Origin: a virus
DNA: 24,650 bases
Virus record (IMG/VR): IMGVR_UViG_3300028920_000878
Span: 1-24,650 of that record
Strand: one strand, 5' to 3'
Shown here: one piece after another, positions 1 to 7,700 of the stretch
Numbering within the stretch: position 1 is the first letter of the stretch
Layout of the letters: the number at the start of each line of letters is the position of its first letter
Translations under genes and position numbers: made by a program
Notes under the pieces: generated by a model
Database searches by the model: none
Seen by the model: only the letters and a program-made list of their open reading frames with translations
Told to the model about the DNA's origin: nothing

Positions 1-2429
1 TTGCCTGTTTCTGATGTATCAATATAATATTCAACGTCCTCACCTCTGTAAGACCCGTCCTCCATAAGTTCTTTTTTAAACCGCGCTATTGTTTCTCCCC
101 GTACAGCAGCCGCTTCCTCGGCCTCCATCTGAGCCGCTTCTTCTGCGGTAGGTTCTGCCATTACCGGGACGGCAGCCTCTATCTCCTCCTGAGTAACTCC
201 AACAGGCTTTTCTTTTATGTTCCAAAACTCAACAAAGCGCTTCTGCATTGCCGGGAGCGTAAGTCCCTTCATAGGTTTCATGCCGAATTTCTTGGCTAAC
301 CGCCTGAGATTGCTTTTATTCTGCTTGGTTGACTTTTCGGGATCGGGTTCAAGCCCCATCTCCTGCCTGATCTTCGGCAGCGCGTCAAGTATCTTTTGAG
401 TATCTTTGTTCTCTATATCCTCGCTCGTAACGTATTTCGTAACGATCCGGCCTAGAACTTCCTCCATCCCCTCGGGGGCGTTATCCGCGAGATCATATAA
501 AGGCTGTATGTCCTTATCAAACTGTGCGCCTTCTTCAATAGCCTGCTTATCCTCAATAACAGGAGCTTCTTCCTCTTGCAGCCTGGCAATAATTTCATCC
601 TCCATCACCTGGGCCTCAGCCTCAAGCTCCAATTCTCTCAGGAGCTCCTGTCTTTTCCTCTCCTGTATAATAAGCTCACGAACCTTTTTATTGTATTCTT
701 CAACTTTCGGCCTTATATAACGGACGAACTGCGCCCTTTCAGCTTTATTTAGCTCGGGTAGTCCGACCTTTTTGAAATCAGATCTTGACGGCTGGGGATT
801 TGAGATAAGCCATTGAGCCTGCCCCATATGGTCTGCAAGCCACCCCAGGGCGCCTTGCCTTGTTTTCATTTCCTCTATCTCTATCTGCCTACCAGCAGCC
901 ATAGTAAAATCATTCCCTTTTTGAGATGCTTTGAACCCAGCCTGCATGACGCGCTTCGCAGCCTCTTCGTCAAGGTTGTGATTTTCCATAAGGTTTTTCT
1001 TGAGGTCTATATTGTTGGCAACTGTGCCGCCTATATTCATTGATTCTGCTATACCTACAGATCCGACAGTTTGAAGCGTAGTGTCCTTAATCGTCTGAAT
1101 AAACATCTCAGTAGTGAACTGCTCCGTCCCGATAAGATTTGCGTATCGCTGATTCCATAAATGAGCTATTTCCGTCATATTTTCTTCTATGACTTCTTCA
1201 ATCACGTTCTTGCCGGTTAGCCTGAGTATCTGTTTTAGAGATGCGCCTGTAAGTCCTGTTCCCCTTCCAAGATTGCCTATTACTTTTTCTATACCCCCTC
1301 TATTGGCAGCAGAAAACGCACTTGCAACGACAGCCTCAATAGCAGCAGATCTTGTGACGTATGCCCACTTATCAACAGGCTTAAGTCCAGCTTTATCAGC
1401 CTCATACCGAGCCTGGCTCCCCTGGTCCGCAGCGAACCCGGCAATAATGCCAGCCTCCCCCATTCCCAGGGCCCGCAGGGTATACATTTTAAATAGCGAA
1501 TTAGTAATACCCCTGACATGCCTCGCAACACTATCGCCGGACTCAAACCTCTTTTCGTTGAAGGCAGTAATAGCGGCGCTCCTGAGATCACGCTGTTCAT
1601 ACAGAGCATCAGCCAATTCTGTATCGCCAATAAAGTCAAGACCAAGAGCATCAAAAATAGTTGCCCCTTTAGCAGCTATCTCTGAAGTAGCATTCCTTAC
1701 AGCCATCAGAAAGTCAAGAGAGTAATAAGCGCCTTTGGTATTCTGCTCAAGCGATTTGACATATTCTTTTATTATCGCCTGTTCCTCAATCTGTTTCCGA
1801 GTGTCTTCGTTGTCCAGCAGCTGCGCCCTAGTGCTGTAGAATATCATCTCGTCTTCAGGGAGCCATTCGCCCGATTCAACCTTTTCTTTGGCTATTTTGC
1901 TGTAATCAAGATCCTCTACAATAACTTCCGCAGCAAGATCATTTATACCCTGGTACTTATTATACAGGTCTGTCAGATATTCGTATCTCTCTTGAAATGC
2001 GGCATAATCGTCCTCGGTCCAATCGCCGAGCATATCCTGTATCTCAAGGAAATCATTTACGTCCTCACCTTCAGAGATAAGATCAGACGCCTGCTGCTGC
2101 ATATTATAATGACGCACTATCCTCTCCTGGGCAGGAGATAGCTTCAGCTGCTGTTCATCCTCAGGAATAGTGACACCCGTTGTGTGATTCACAAACTCTT
2201 TATCTGAAGCATCGGGGCGTGATGGCGGGGTTTCATCATCCTCGCCAGGCTTATATTCATAGCCGGGGTATGGATCGTAGTCATCCAAATCACCATTTTT
2301 ATCTGACTTAGCAGGGAAGCGCCCCTCATATCTCTTAATTTTCTCTTCAGTTTTATCCTTCATAGAGGTAAAACCTTCAGCTGATTTCAGTAGTTCTTCA
2401 AGTTTATTGCGACCAAGCGTTTCTGTCAT
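1..2429 (-). CDS. Very large virion/ejection-type protein, N-terminal 809 codons (3' end outside window)
   Basis: An open frame runs from ATG at 2429 to the left edge with no stop; I translated all 809 codons by eye. The start has an SD-like AGGAAAGG about 8 bases upstream. The protein begins MTETLGRNKLEELLKS. It is highly charged at first (residues 1-100), then mostly helical. A Gly/Ala-rich hydrophobic stretch lies around residues 315-400 (for example GMGEAGIIAGFAADQG), and a long Glu/Arg/Lys coiled coil around 570-650. No catalytic motif is visible in the part present. Its position, last after the fibre and several tail proteins, is where short-tailed phages often encode large internal or ejection proteins, sometimes with a lysozyme or transglycosylase domain. 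The role is inferred from position and size only. The C-terminal part, which may hold any enzymatic domain, is not in the window. Confidence 0.8.
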   Translation of the reverse strand, partial: MTETLGRNKLEELLKSAEGFTSMKDKTEEKIKRYEGRFPAKSDKNGDLDDYDPYPGYEYKPGEDDETPPSRPDASDKEFVNHTTGVTIPEDEQQLKLSPAQERIVRHYNMQQQASDLISEGEDVNDFLEIQDMLGDWTEDDYAAFQERYEYLTDLYNKYQGINDLAAEVIVEDLDYSKIAKEKVESGEWLPEDEMIFYSTRAQLLDNEDTRKQIEEQAIIKEYVKSLEQNTKGAYYSLDFLMAVRNATSEIAAKGATIFDALGLDFIGDTELADALYEQRDLRSAAITAFNEKRFESGDSVARHVRGITNSLFKMYTLRALGMGEAGIIAGFAADQGSQARYEADKAGLKPVDKWAYVTRSAAIEAVVASAFSAANRGGIEKVIGNLGRGTGLTGASLKQILRLTGKNVIEEVIEENMTEIAHLWNQRYANLIGTEQFTTEMFIQTIKDTTLQTVGSVGIAESMNIGGTVANNIDLKKNLMENHNLDEEAAKRVMQAGFKASQKGNDFTMAAGRQIEIEEMKTRQGALGWLADHMGQAQWLISNPQPSRSDFKKVGLPELNKAERAQFVRYIRPKVEEYNKKVRELIIQERKRQELLRELELEAEAQVMEDEIIARLQEEEAPVIEDKQAIEEGAQFDKDIQPLYDLADNAPEGMEEVLGRIVTKYVTSEDIENKDTQKILDALPKIRQEMGLEPDPEKSTKQNKSNLRRLAKKFGMKPMKGLTLPAMQKRFVEFWNIKEKPVGVTQEEIEAAVPVMAEPTAEEAAQMEAEEAAAVRGETIARFKKELMEDGSYRGEDVEYYIDTSETG

Positions 2430-2444
2430 TTGATCTAACCTTTC

Positions 2445-3791
2445 CTATCTTAAATAAAATGGCTGCCCATGCAATACACCATATTTTTCTTTTGCTCGCT
2501 TCCTGGTTTTCCAATAATCAGCAAGTTCCTCGTTTAGCTCAGAATCTCTTCTGTCAATCTCACGAGCCTTTTCCTTTGACAAAGAGCCAACATCACGCCC
2601 TGTTTTGCCTTTTGACTCCTTCGGAAGCAATTTCGCGATCTTCTCAAGGGTTGTAAACAGCTCAAGATCAGCAACTTTTACCTCTTTGCCTTCCGCAATG
2701 TCGCTAACGCCTTTGAGCCACTTCTTAAGATCGCGCATTGCTTTCGTAGAATCTGCTGCTCTATTGTCTTTTATGCCCTTGACAAAGTTCATCACCGCCC
2801 TCTGAGCGTCATTCACGCTGCTCCCATGAAGTTTGACTTTCTTTGCAAGCTCGTTCACCTGAGCCAGCAGATCATGCCCTAATCTGTCAATATTACTGAG
2901 ATCAGGAGCTGGCATCCCCTTAACAAACTCCTCGCCTGTTTCTTCGTTCCTCATAACAAGTTCGTCACCTCTCCTGCCAGGAGCGAACGTTCTAGGATCG
3001 CCAGGACGCCTCGGCTCCCCCTGCCTTCGCATAACTGATGGCCCGTCACGCTTGATTGGTTTAGGACCCGGCTGGTCTTCACCCTCAGGATCAGCCTGTT
3101 CTTCCTCTTCGGGGAAGTCGGGGTACATCTCCGCTGCCATCCTCCTTGCAGTTTCCATGTCAATAATTTTAGGCTCTCCTGTTTCTTGGTCAATCTCACC
3201 TGACGGCTTTCCGATTATACTTTTAATAAAATCCGCCCTCAACTGAGGTATATCAATTTTGAGCTCAGGAATTCCGTCTTTGCCGATCACATACTGCCTG
3301 TTTCCTTCGTTATAGACCTCTCCAATCTCACGACCATGAGCAAAAGATGGTTTCTTTTTCTCTTTTTTCTTTGGTACACCTCCCGCAATGCCAGCATATT
3401 TTTCAAAGAGCCTTTGCCTTAATTCCTGCTTTGTTTCATCGTCATATGAATCATCTTCCTCAAGCATAGCCATAGAATTTCTATATTTCTCGGCCTCTGC
3501 CTGCTGCTGTGTAGTCATTTCGTAATCAAAAGCATCACGATTAAGCTGAAACCTGTCAAGCATACCCTGGCGAGCCTGGCTGAACTGCAAGTCCATCTTT
3601 CCGAGATCCTGCTGGTGACGTAAACGTTCCATTTCATATTGATAGGCTCTCTGCTGTGCAAGCTCTGCTTCCCGCTGTTCAGCCGATGCAATACCTTTTA
3701 CTACTTCGCGATCCCTTTTATTCTGTGACCCGGCATAACCAGCAACTGCTGCCACCCCAGGCTGAACGCCGTGCTGTACTCCGATTACCAT
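2445..3791 (-). CDS. Coiled-coil protein, candidate internal virion/ejection protein
   Basis: 448 aa, start ATG at 3791 with SD AAGGAG 7-8 bases upstream; the TAG stop lies 15 bases before the next start. The N-terminal 24 residues are Gly/Val/Ala-rich (VQHGVQPGVAAVAGYAG). They are followed by a Gln/Glu/Arg-rich helix at about residues 25-105 that looks like a coiled coil. A basic KKKEKKK patch sits near 140-150 and a Pro/Glu/Arg-rich, probably disordered linker around 225-290, with a second helical Lys/Glu-rich half after that. No enzyme motif is seen. Small Gly/Ala N-termini joined to long helical segments are common among podoviral internal virion proteins, and this gene directly precedes the giant protein gene. 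The function is inferred from that context and I do not recognise a named family. Confidence 0.8.
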   Translation of the reverse strand: MVIGVQHGVQPGVAAVAGYAGSQNKRDREVVKGIASAEQREAELAQQRAYQYEMERLRHQQDLGKMDLQFSQARQGMLDRFQLNRDAFDYEMTTQQQAEAEKYRNSMAMLEEDDSYDDETKQELRQRLFEKYAGIAGGVPKKKEKKKPSFAHGREIGEVYNEGNRQYVIGKDGIPELKIDIPQLRADFIKSIIGKPSGEIDQETGEPKIIDMETARRMAAEMYPDFPEEEEQADPEGEDQPGPKPIKRDGPSVMRRQGEPRRPGDPRTFAPGRRGDELVMRNEETGEEFVKGMPAPDLSNIDRLGHDLLAQVNELAKKVKLHGSSVNDAQRAVMNFVKGIKDNRAADSTKAMRDLKKWLKGVSDIAEGKEVKVADLELFTTLEKIAKLLPKESKGKTGRDVGSLSKEKAREIDRRDSELNEELADYWKTRKRAKEKYGVLHGQPFYLR

Positions 3792-3806
3792 ATATATCTC
3801 CTTAAA

Positions 3807-4631
3807 TTATCTTGTAGCATTAAACCATTGAACCCAACGCCCCTGATCTGTACTTCCAAGTCCGGTTGTGTACAATGTTTCATTATAAGTAATGCCATCA
3901 ACAGCAGTAAGCTGTGATTCTGCATAGTTCAGCAAAGCAGCAATCGTTGCCCTACTCATTTCCGTTGAATTCTCAATATGAAACTCTATGTGATTCGGTA
4001 CGTCTTTATTTATAGATTGGAACGTTTTTACGGGATTTGCTTGAGGACCGGACGGGTGATACCATGTATTATTGTTCTGCTGTCCTTCTATAACATAATG
4101 TGCCCATGAATCAGTAAGCCAAAGATTCCTTATCGTGTCATATAGTTTGGTAACAGGCTGATTCCCGTAAAGCGTTGGAGTGAAACCCACCCTGTTAATT
4201 TCGTTGTTTCCAAGCACATACTCTGTAAACCATGTTGGACTAGTGAATTGAGGGTTGCACCATTCCCGAAAAGATTCATTCCATGAGAATAACGGGTTCA
4301 CATCAAGAGGAAGAACAAACAGCTGAAGAATTGCATAATATTTATTAGCTCCATTAACTGTTGGATTGCCTTTTGACGCATTATGTGCGTCCCATATTGT
4401 CTTATCTGAAGCCCACCTGGCATACCCTGCTGCTGATGGAATTGATCTGTATGAATTTCTTGTCAAAGAACTTCTCCAGGGAGAAGCGCCTTCGGTCCAG
4501 GGCATAGAAACAATAGCAATATGATACGTTGTTCCAACAGGAACTGCTTCCTCCCTATCCATAACCCCAAGAGGAGAACGAACAAACGCACCTAGCGGCG
4601 ATCTGTGAGGATTATTGCTAAGTGTCATCAT
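3807..4631 (-). CDS. Unknown virion-region protein, 274 aa
   Basis: The start is ATG at 4631, which overlaps the preceding stop as ATGA, so translation is probably coupled; a second ATG follows immediately at 4628. The protein is rich in Trp, Tyr, Asn and Ser with few charges. It contains many aromatic clusters (for example NPLFSWNESFREW and YVLGNNEINRVGF) and ends in WVQWFNATR. It has no signal peptide, membrane segment or coiled coil. The composition suggests a compact beta-rich or mixed globular extracellular or virion protein. The neighbours are two other unknown proteins and the tail fibre, so a tail or fibre accessory role is plausible. I do not recognise the family. Confidence 0.75.
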   Translation of the reverse strand: MMTLSNNPHRSPLGAFVRSPLGVMDREEAVPVGTTYHIAIVSMPWTEGASPWRSSLTRNSYRSIPSAAGYARWASDKTIWDAHNASKGNPTVNGANKYYAILQLFVLPLDVNPLFSWNESFREWCNPQFTSPTWFTEYVLGNNEINRVGFTPTLYGNQPVTKLYDTIRNLWLTDSWAHYVIEGQQNNNTWYHPSGPQANPVKTFQSINKDVPNHIEFHIENSTEMSRATIAALLNYAESQLTAVDGITYNETLYTTGLGSTDQGRWVQWFNATR

Positions 4632-5080
4632 TGCTCAACCGCCCAACATCTTCCGCCTACGTTTATGTCTATCCATTCAATAGGGCTGTTTCCAAACTTT
4701 AAATCAGCATGATAGAAAGATCCGCATAGCAGTTTCTCGCCTACATAATAGTCAGGCGTGATTATCTGCGTTTCATCATCCTCAGAACCAACTGCGTCCT
4801 CTGCAAGGCGTTCCCCAACGTCCTGGTATGTATATGTAACTCCGCCGATGGTTAGCCCGTCATAGCTTTCGCGCCTCAGAAGATACGGCTTTGCTATGTA
4901 ATAGGTTCTATTGTATTCTTCTCCCCAGCGCCCTGCAATGTAATTGTCATATATAGCAATTATCGTGAATTCACGCAGCCGTACATTAGCGAACCGATCA
5001 AAGGCAGCATATCGCCCTGAGAATTCATCATACGGAATCCTCTTTGCGAAAGGATTGGTTTCTCTTTCAGGAAAAGGCAT
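4628..5080 (-). CDS. Unknown small virion-region protein, 150 aa
   Basis: The start is ATG at 5080 with SD AAGGGAG 6-7 bases upstream. The stop overlaps the next ATG by four bases (ATGA). The protein begins MPFPERETNPFAKRIPYDEF and is rich in Tyr, Arg and acidic residues. Beta-like stretches include REFTIIAIYDNYIAGRW and GLTIGGVTYTYQDVGERL. There is no membrane segment and no recognisable catalytic motif. The tight overlap with the 274-aa gene suggests that the two products are made together and may interact. Function is unknown; a tail-associated structural protein is the simplest guess from its place in the operon. Confidence 0.75.
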   Translation of the reverse strand: MPFPERETNPFAKRIPYDEFSGRYAAFDRFANVRLREFTIIAIYDNYIAGRWGEEYNRTYYIAKPYLLRRESYDGLTIGGVTYTYQDVGERLAEDAVGSEDDETQIITPDYYVGEKLLCGSFYHADLKFGNSPIEWIDINVGGRCWAVEQ

Positions 5081-5090
5081 AAAATCTCCC

Positions 5091-6014
5091 TTAGTTGCTG
5101 GCCCATTCGCCTGATCTCATACCCATAGGACGAGCGCCGAGTTCAGTTGTAAGCCGGCCAATATCGGCGAGTGAAGGAGCGGTGTCATTTCTTCGTTCCG
5201 CAAAGTTAGCGATAGCCTCAACAACGCGATCCCGCAGCTGTGTCCTGGAAAGGCCCTGAGAATGGAGTATAGTCATAAGGCGATCCCTGGCTGCAAGAAC
5301 CTGACTTCTAACCTGTACCTGTTGCGCATATGTGGTCTGTTTAAGCTCAAGCTGGCGCTGAGTGATCTGATCTTCAAGGTTTGTAAGGGCATCTGCACGT
5401 TCCCGTTCAATCCCCGTTTCAACAGCGTCCCAAGTCGTAGAATTATATAATCCCCTGGCAATCATTTCAGATTGCTTTGAAGAGATAAGATTATCAAACT
5501 GATCGTTAATTCTCTCGCGCTCAGAATCGCCCCAATCATCAAGAAACCCATCAACATCGGTTGCATGCGATGATTGCTCACCAGGCAATGCAGTTATTAT
5601 AGCTGTAACGAGAGTTTCAAAGTTATTTTCGTCACTTATCAGGGATATAAGTTCATCTTCTGTTTCGTCAAGAGTGGCTGTATATAAAGATATAATATCA
5701 TCATACCGCTGATCGTTGATTGACCGGCTCTCATTATATGAATTTGTATATGATTCAATAAGATCATTGAGAACAAGCTCAGGATTGATAGCTCTTCGCC
5801 TGTACGCTATGCTTATATGAGGATTTCCGAGTCCATCATAATAAACATATGTAGTTGTTATCGCCCAGCCTTCGGCTCTCAGCCAATTCATTGTCGCTTC
5901 TGACGGGTCATTCATAGCGAATTCATATGTTGAATACCAATCAGAGGCAAGAAGTATCGGCTCTACTGAAAGCGTAAAATCGCTTAAGTGATCGCCTATT
6001 GCAATTTTATCCAT
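5091..6014 (-). CDS. Helical coiled-coil tail-region protein, 307 aa
   Basis: The start is ATG at 6014 with SD AAAGGG about 6 bases upstream; the gene begins 10 bases after the tail-fibre stop. The first 90 or so residues look beta-rich and aromatic (DWYSTYEFAM, YVYYDGLGNPHISIAYRRR). Residues from about 95 to 275 are almost continuously helical and charged, including EDQITQRQLELKQTTYAQQV, which looks like a coiled coil. The C-terminus is Gly/Arg/Met-rich. This is a stalk-like layout with a globular N-terminal domain. Because it follows the fibre gene, it could be a fibre partner, a chaperone or a tail-hub protein. No family was recognised. Confidence 0.75.
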   Translation of the reverse strand: MDKIAIGDHLSDFTLSVEPILLASDWYSTYEFAMNDPSEATMNWLRAEGWAITTTYVYYDGLGNPHISIAYRRRAINPELVLNDLIESYTNSYNESRSINDQRYDDIISLYTATLDETEDELISLISDENNFETLVTAIITALPGEQSSHATDVDGFLDDWGDSERERINDQFDNLISSKQSEMIARGLYNSTTWDAVETGIERERADALTNLEDQITQRQLELKQTTYAQQVQVRSQVLAARDRLMTILHSQGLSRTQLRDRVVEAIANFAERRNDTAPSLADIGRLTTELGARPMGMRSGEWASN

Positions 6015-6024
6015 TTTTTACCCT

Positions 6025-7602
6025 TTATGAAGCGGCGGTTATATTTGTGGCGGCCTGAGTTGCATTGATCGCATCTACTGCCGTCTTAAGATTATCAACA
6101 GCAGTTTTAAGTGCGGCAAGGTCAACTACAGCTGCGTCTATTTGAGCGTTGTTGGCGTCAACAGCGGTTTTAAGAGCATCAAGGTCTGCGCGGGCAAGGT
6201 TGTATTCTGCTCCGCTTGGGGTTGTCGCATCTGCCCCTGTGCCTGCGGTATGCGTCATTGCAGCAGCAGCAGCTGGATTTGTTGCTGTCATTGCAGCACA
6301 AGCAGCAGGGTCAGGATTATGTGAATCCTGAACGAAATTTCCGAGCCAATCCCATTGCGTATTGCTGATTGTAACAGAACCGATATTTTGTATCTGTTGC
6401 GCTTCTGATGCAGTGATCGCGCCGAGTTCGTCACTCATAGCATCAAGTTTCGTTTTGTCCAGCTTCGGCATTAGACCATGAGCAGATCCTGTTGCGTCCA
6501 GGTCAGTATTATCCTCAGGAGCGGCAAAATCATCAAGTTTGATTGCTTCTGCCTTTGCTTCGTAATAGTTATCCCACGAATTAACAAAGGTCAGTTCTTT
6601 CTGATTATCGCTGTCAGCAGAGTCCTTCATCACGATTTTGTCAGCATCTATAGGAGTTGTCTTTGCGCCAACACCGCCGATTTTACTGTTTATATACGTC
6701 CATATAGCCGTCATTGCAACGCTGTATATAGCGCCCTGGGAATCGTTGTGAATCAGCATTTCATCCGCATCATCAACAGCCTCACCTATATCTGAAAGGT
6801 CAGATATAATTTCATTCATCTCTTTCCTGACGCCCTGAGTGCTTGGCACAGCGCCTGTAGAGCCTGTTGCGAAAGAGTCAACAAGACTTGGGCCGTCTGC
6901 AAGAGCGGACGCTCCCGACCATACAGCAAGAAGTCCCGGGGTTGCTCCGCCCCCTGGCGCGGTTGCCTGAATCCCTAAGTGGGTTATCAGGTCTACGAGA
7001 GTTATCTTTTTCTCCACGCCCGCCTGTATGATATACAGTTCATCCGCGTCATTAGTTGTTACCACAGGAGTAAGAGCACCAACATACGTCTTGAGAGTTG
7101 CATACAGAGCGTTTGAGAAGTTGGTAAATGTGGTATACTTTGGCGTTGATCCCTCAACGACAAGTATCTTATCCGTGCCAGCCGGAGTTACCTTCGGCGT
7201 TTTATCAGATATATCAAGAATCTGCGGATCAAGTTTCGCAAGGAAATAGGTTGCAAGATCATCAGCGGTAGTGGTTTTCTCTGTTGACCCGTCTTTGAGC
7301 GGGATCACATCTGCATCATCTACTGAAGGTTCATTCGCTTTTCCCCACATTTGATTCAGGAAATACTGCTTAACCAGGTCAGTATCAACCGGCTTAAGGT
7401 CTGATCCGTTCTCAAGGACCATTATACTATCCGACCCGTCATGGGTTACAATCGGGGTTATGGCCTCAAGCGCAGCCTGGACAAAGGCTAAAATCTGATT
7501 AACAGATATACTTACCGGATTTGACCCATCAGAAGCAGGGAATATCTCAGTTCCTGAAAGGCTTGCATCGGGAGTCATTTCTGAAGGTTTTATATTTGCC
7601 AT
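6025..7602 (-). CDS. Repeat-rich tail fibre protein
   Basis: 525 aa; ATG at 7602 shares one base with the TAA of the 32-aa gene upstream (TAATG). The start MANIKPSEM followed by LSGTEIFPASDG is the usual opening of tailed-phage fibre proteins. About seven copies of a 35-50-residue repeat follow, of the form DADxIxxxxGxxxKxTxxDLxxYL, centred near residues 20, 58, 98, 145, 187, 280 and 322. Residues 370-420 carry the fibre signature SAHGLMPKLDKTKLD and then QNIGSVTISNTQWDWLG. An Ala/Met/Thr-rich segment and a heptad-like end (LKTAVDxxNAQIDAAV, residues 478-515) suggest trimerisation. It probably contacts the host surface. The fibre assignment is strong; receptor and oligomeric state are inference. 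Confidence 0.85.
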   Translation of the reverse strand: MANIKPSEMTPDASLSGTEIFPASDGSNPVSISVNQILAFVQAALEAITPIVTHDGSDSIMVLENGSDLKPVDTDLVKQYFLNQMWGKANEPSVDDADVIPLKDGSTEKTTTADDLATYFLAKLDPQILDISDKTPKVTPAGTDKILVVEGSTPKYTTFTNFSNALYATLKTYVGALTPVVTTNDADELYIIQAGVEKKITLVDLITHLGIQATAPGGGATPGLLAVWSGASALADGPSLVDSFATGSTGAVPSTQGVRKEMNEIISDLSDIGEAVDDADEMLIHNDSQGAIYSVAMTAIWTYINSKIGGVGAKTTPIDADKIVMKDSADSDNQKELTFVNSWDNYYEAKAEAIKLDDFAAPEDNTDLDATGSAHGLMPKLDKTKLDAMSDELGAITASEAQQIQNIGSVTISNTQWDWLGNFVQDSHNPDPAACAAMTATNPAAAAAMTHTAGTGADATTPSGAEYNLARADLDALKTAVDANNAQIDAAVVDLAALKTAVDNLKTAVDAINATQAATNITAAS

Positions 7603-7700
7603 TATCTATCCTTTTCCTTTTGTACTGTATAGAGCAAAAGTAATAGAGCGAGAATAATAATCGCTCCGGTAACTAGAAATCTTTCTAAATCTGACGTCAT
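7602..7700 (-). CDS. Small single-pass membrane protein, 32 aa
   Basis: ATG at 7700 overlaps the stop of the nozzle-like gene (ATGA), and its TAA at 7604-7602 overlaps the fibre start (TAATG), so it fills the gap exactly. The translation is MTSDLERFLVTGAIIILALL followed by LLLYTVQKEKDR. It has an acidic N-terminus, a hydrophobic segment of about 18-20 residues (roughly 8-26) and a basic C-terminal tail, which predicts one transmembrane helix with the Lys/Arg end in the cytoplasm. Exact coupling on both sides is strong evidence that it is translated. A holin-like, antiholin-like or membrane-ejection accessory role is possible but unproven. Confidence 0.7.
   Translation of the reverse strand: MTSDLERFLVTGAIIILALLLLLYTVQKEKDR

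Noticed and set aside
1189-1725. Plus-strand open frame (178 codons)
   Set aside because: It is the antisense shadow of the giant protein gene, with a low-complexity Ala/Ser/Leu product.
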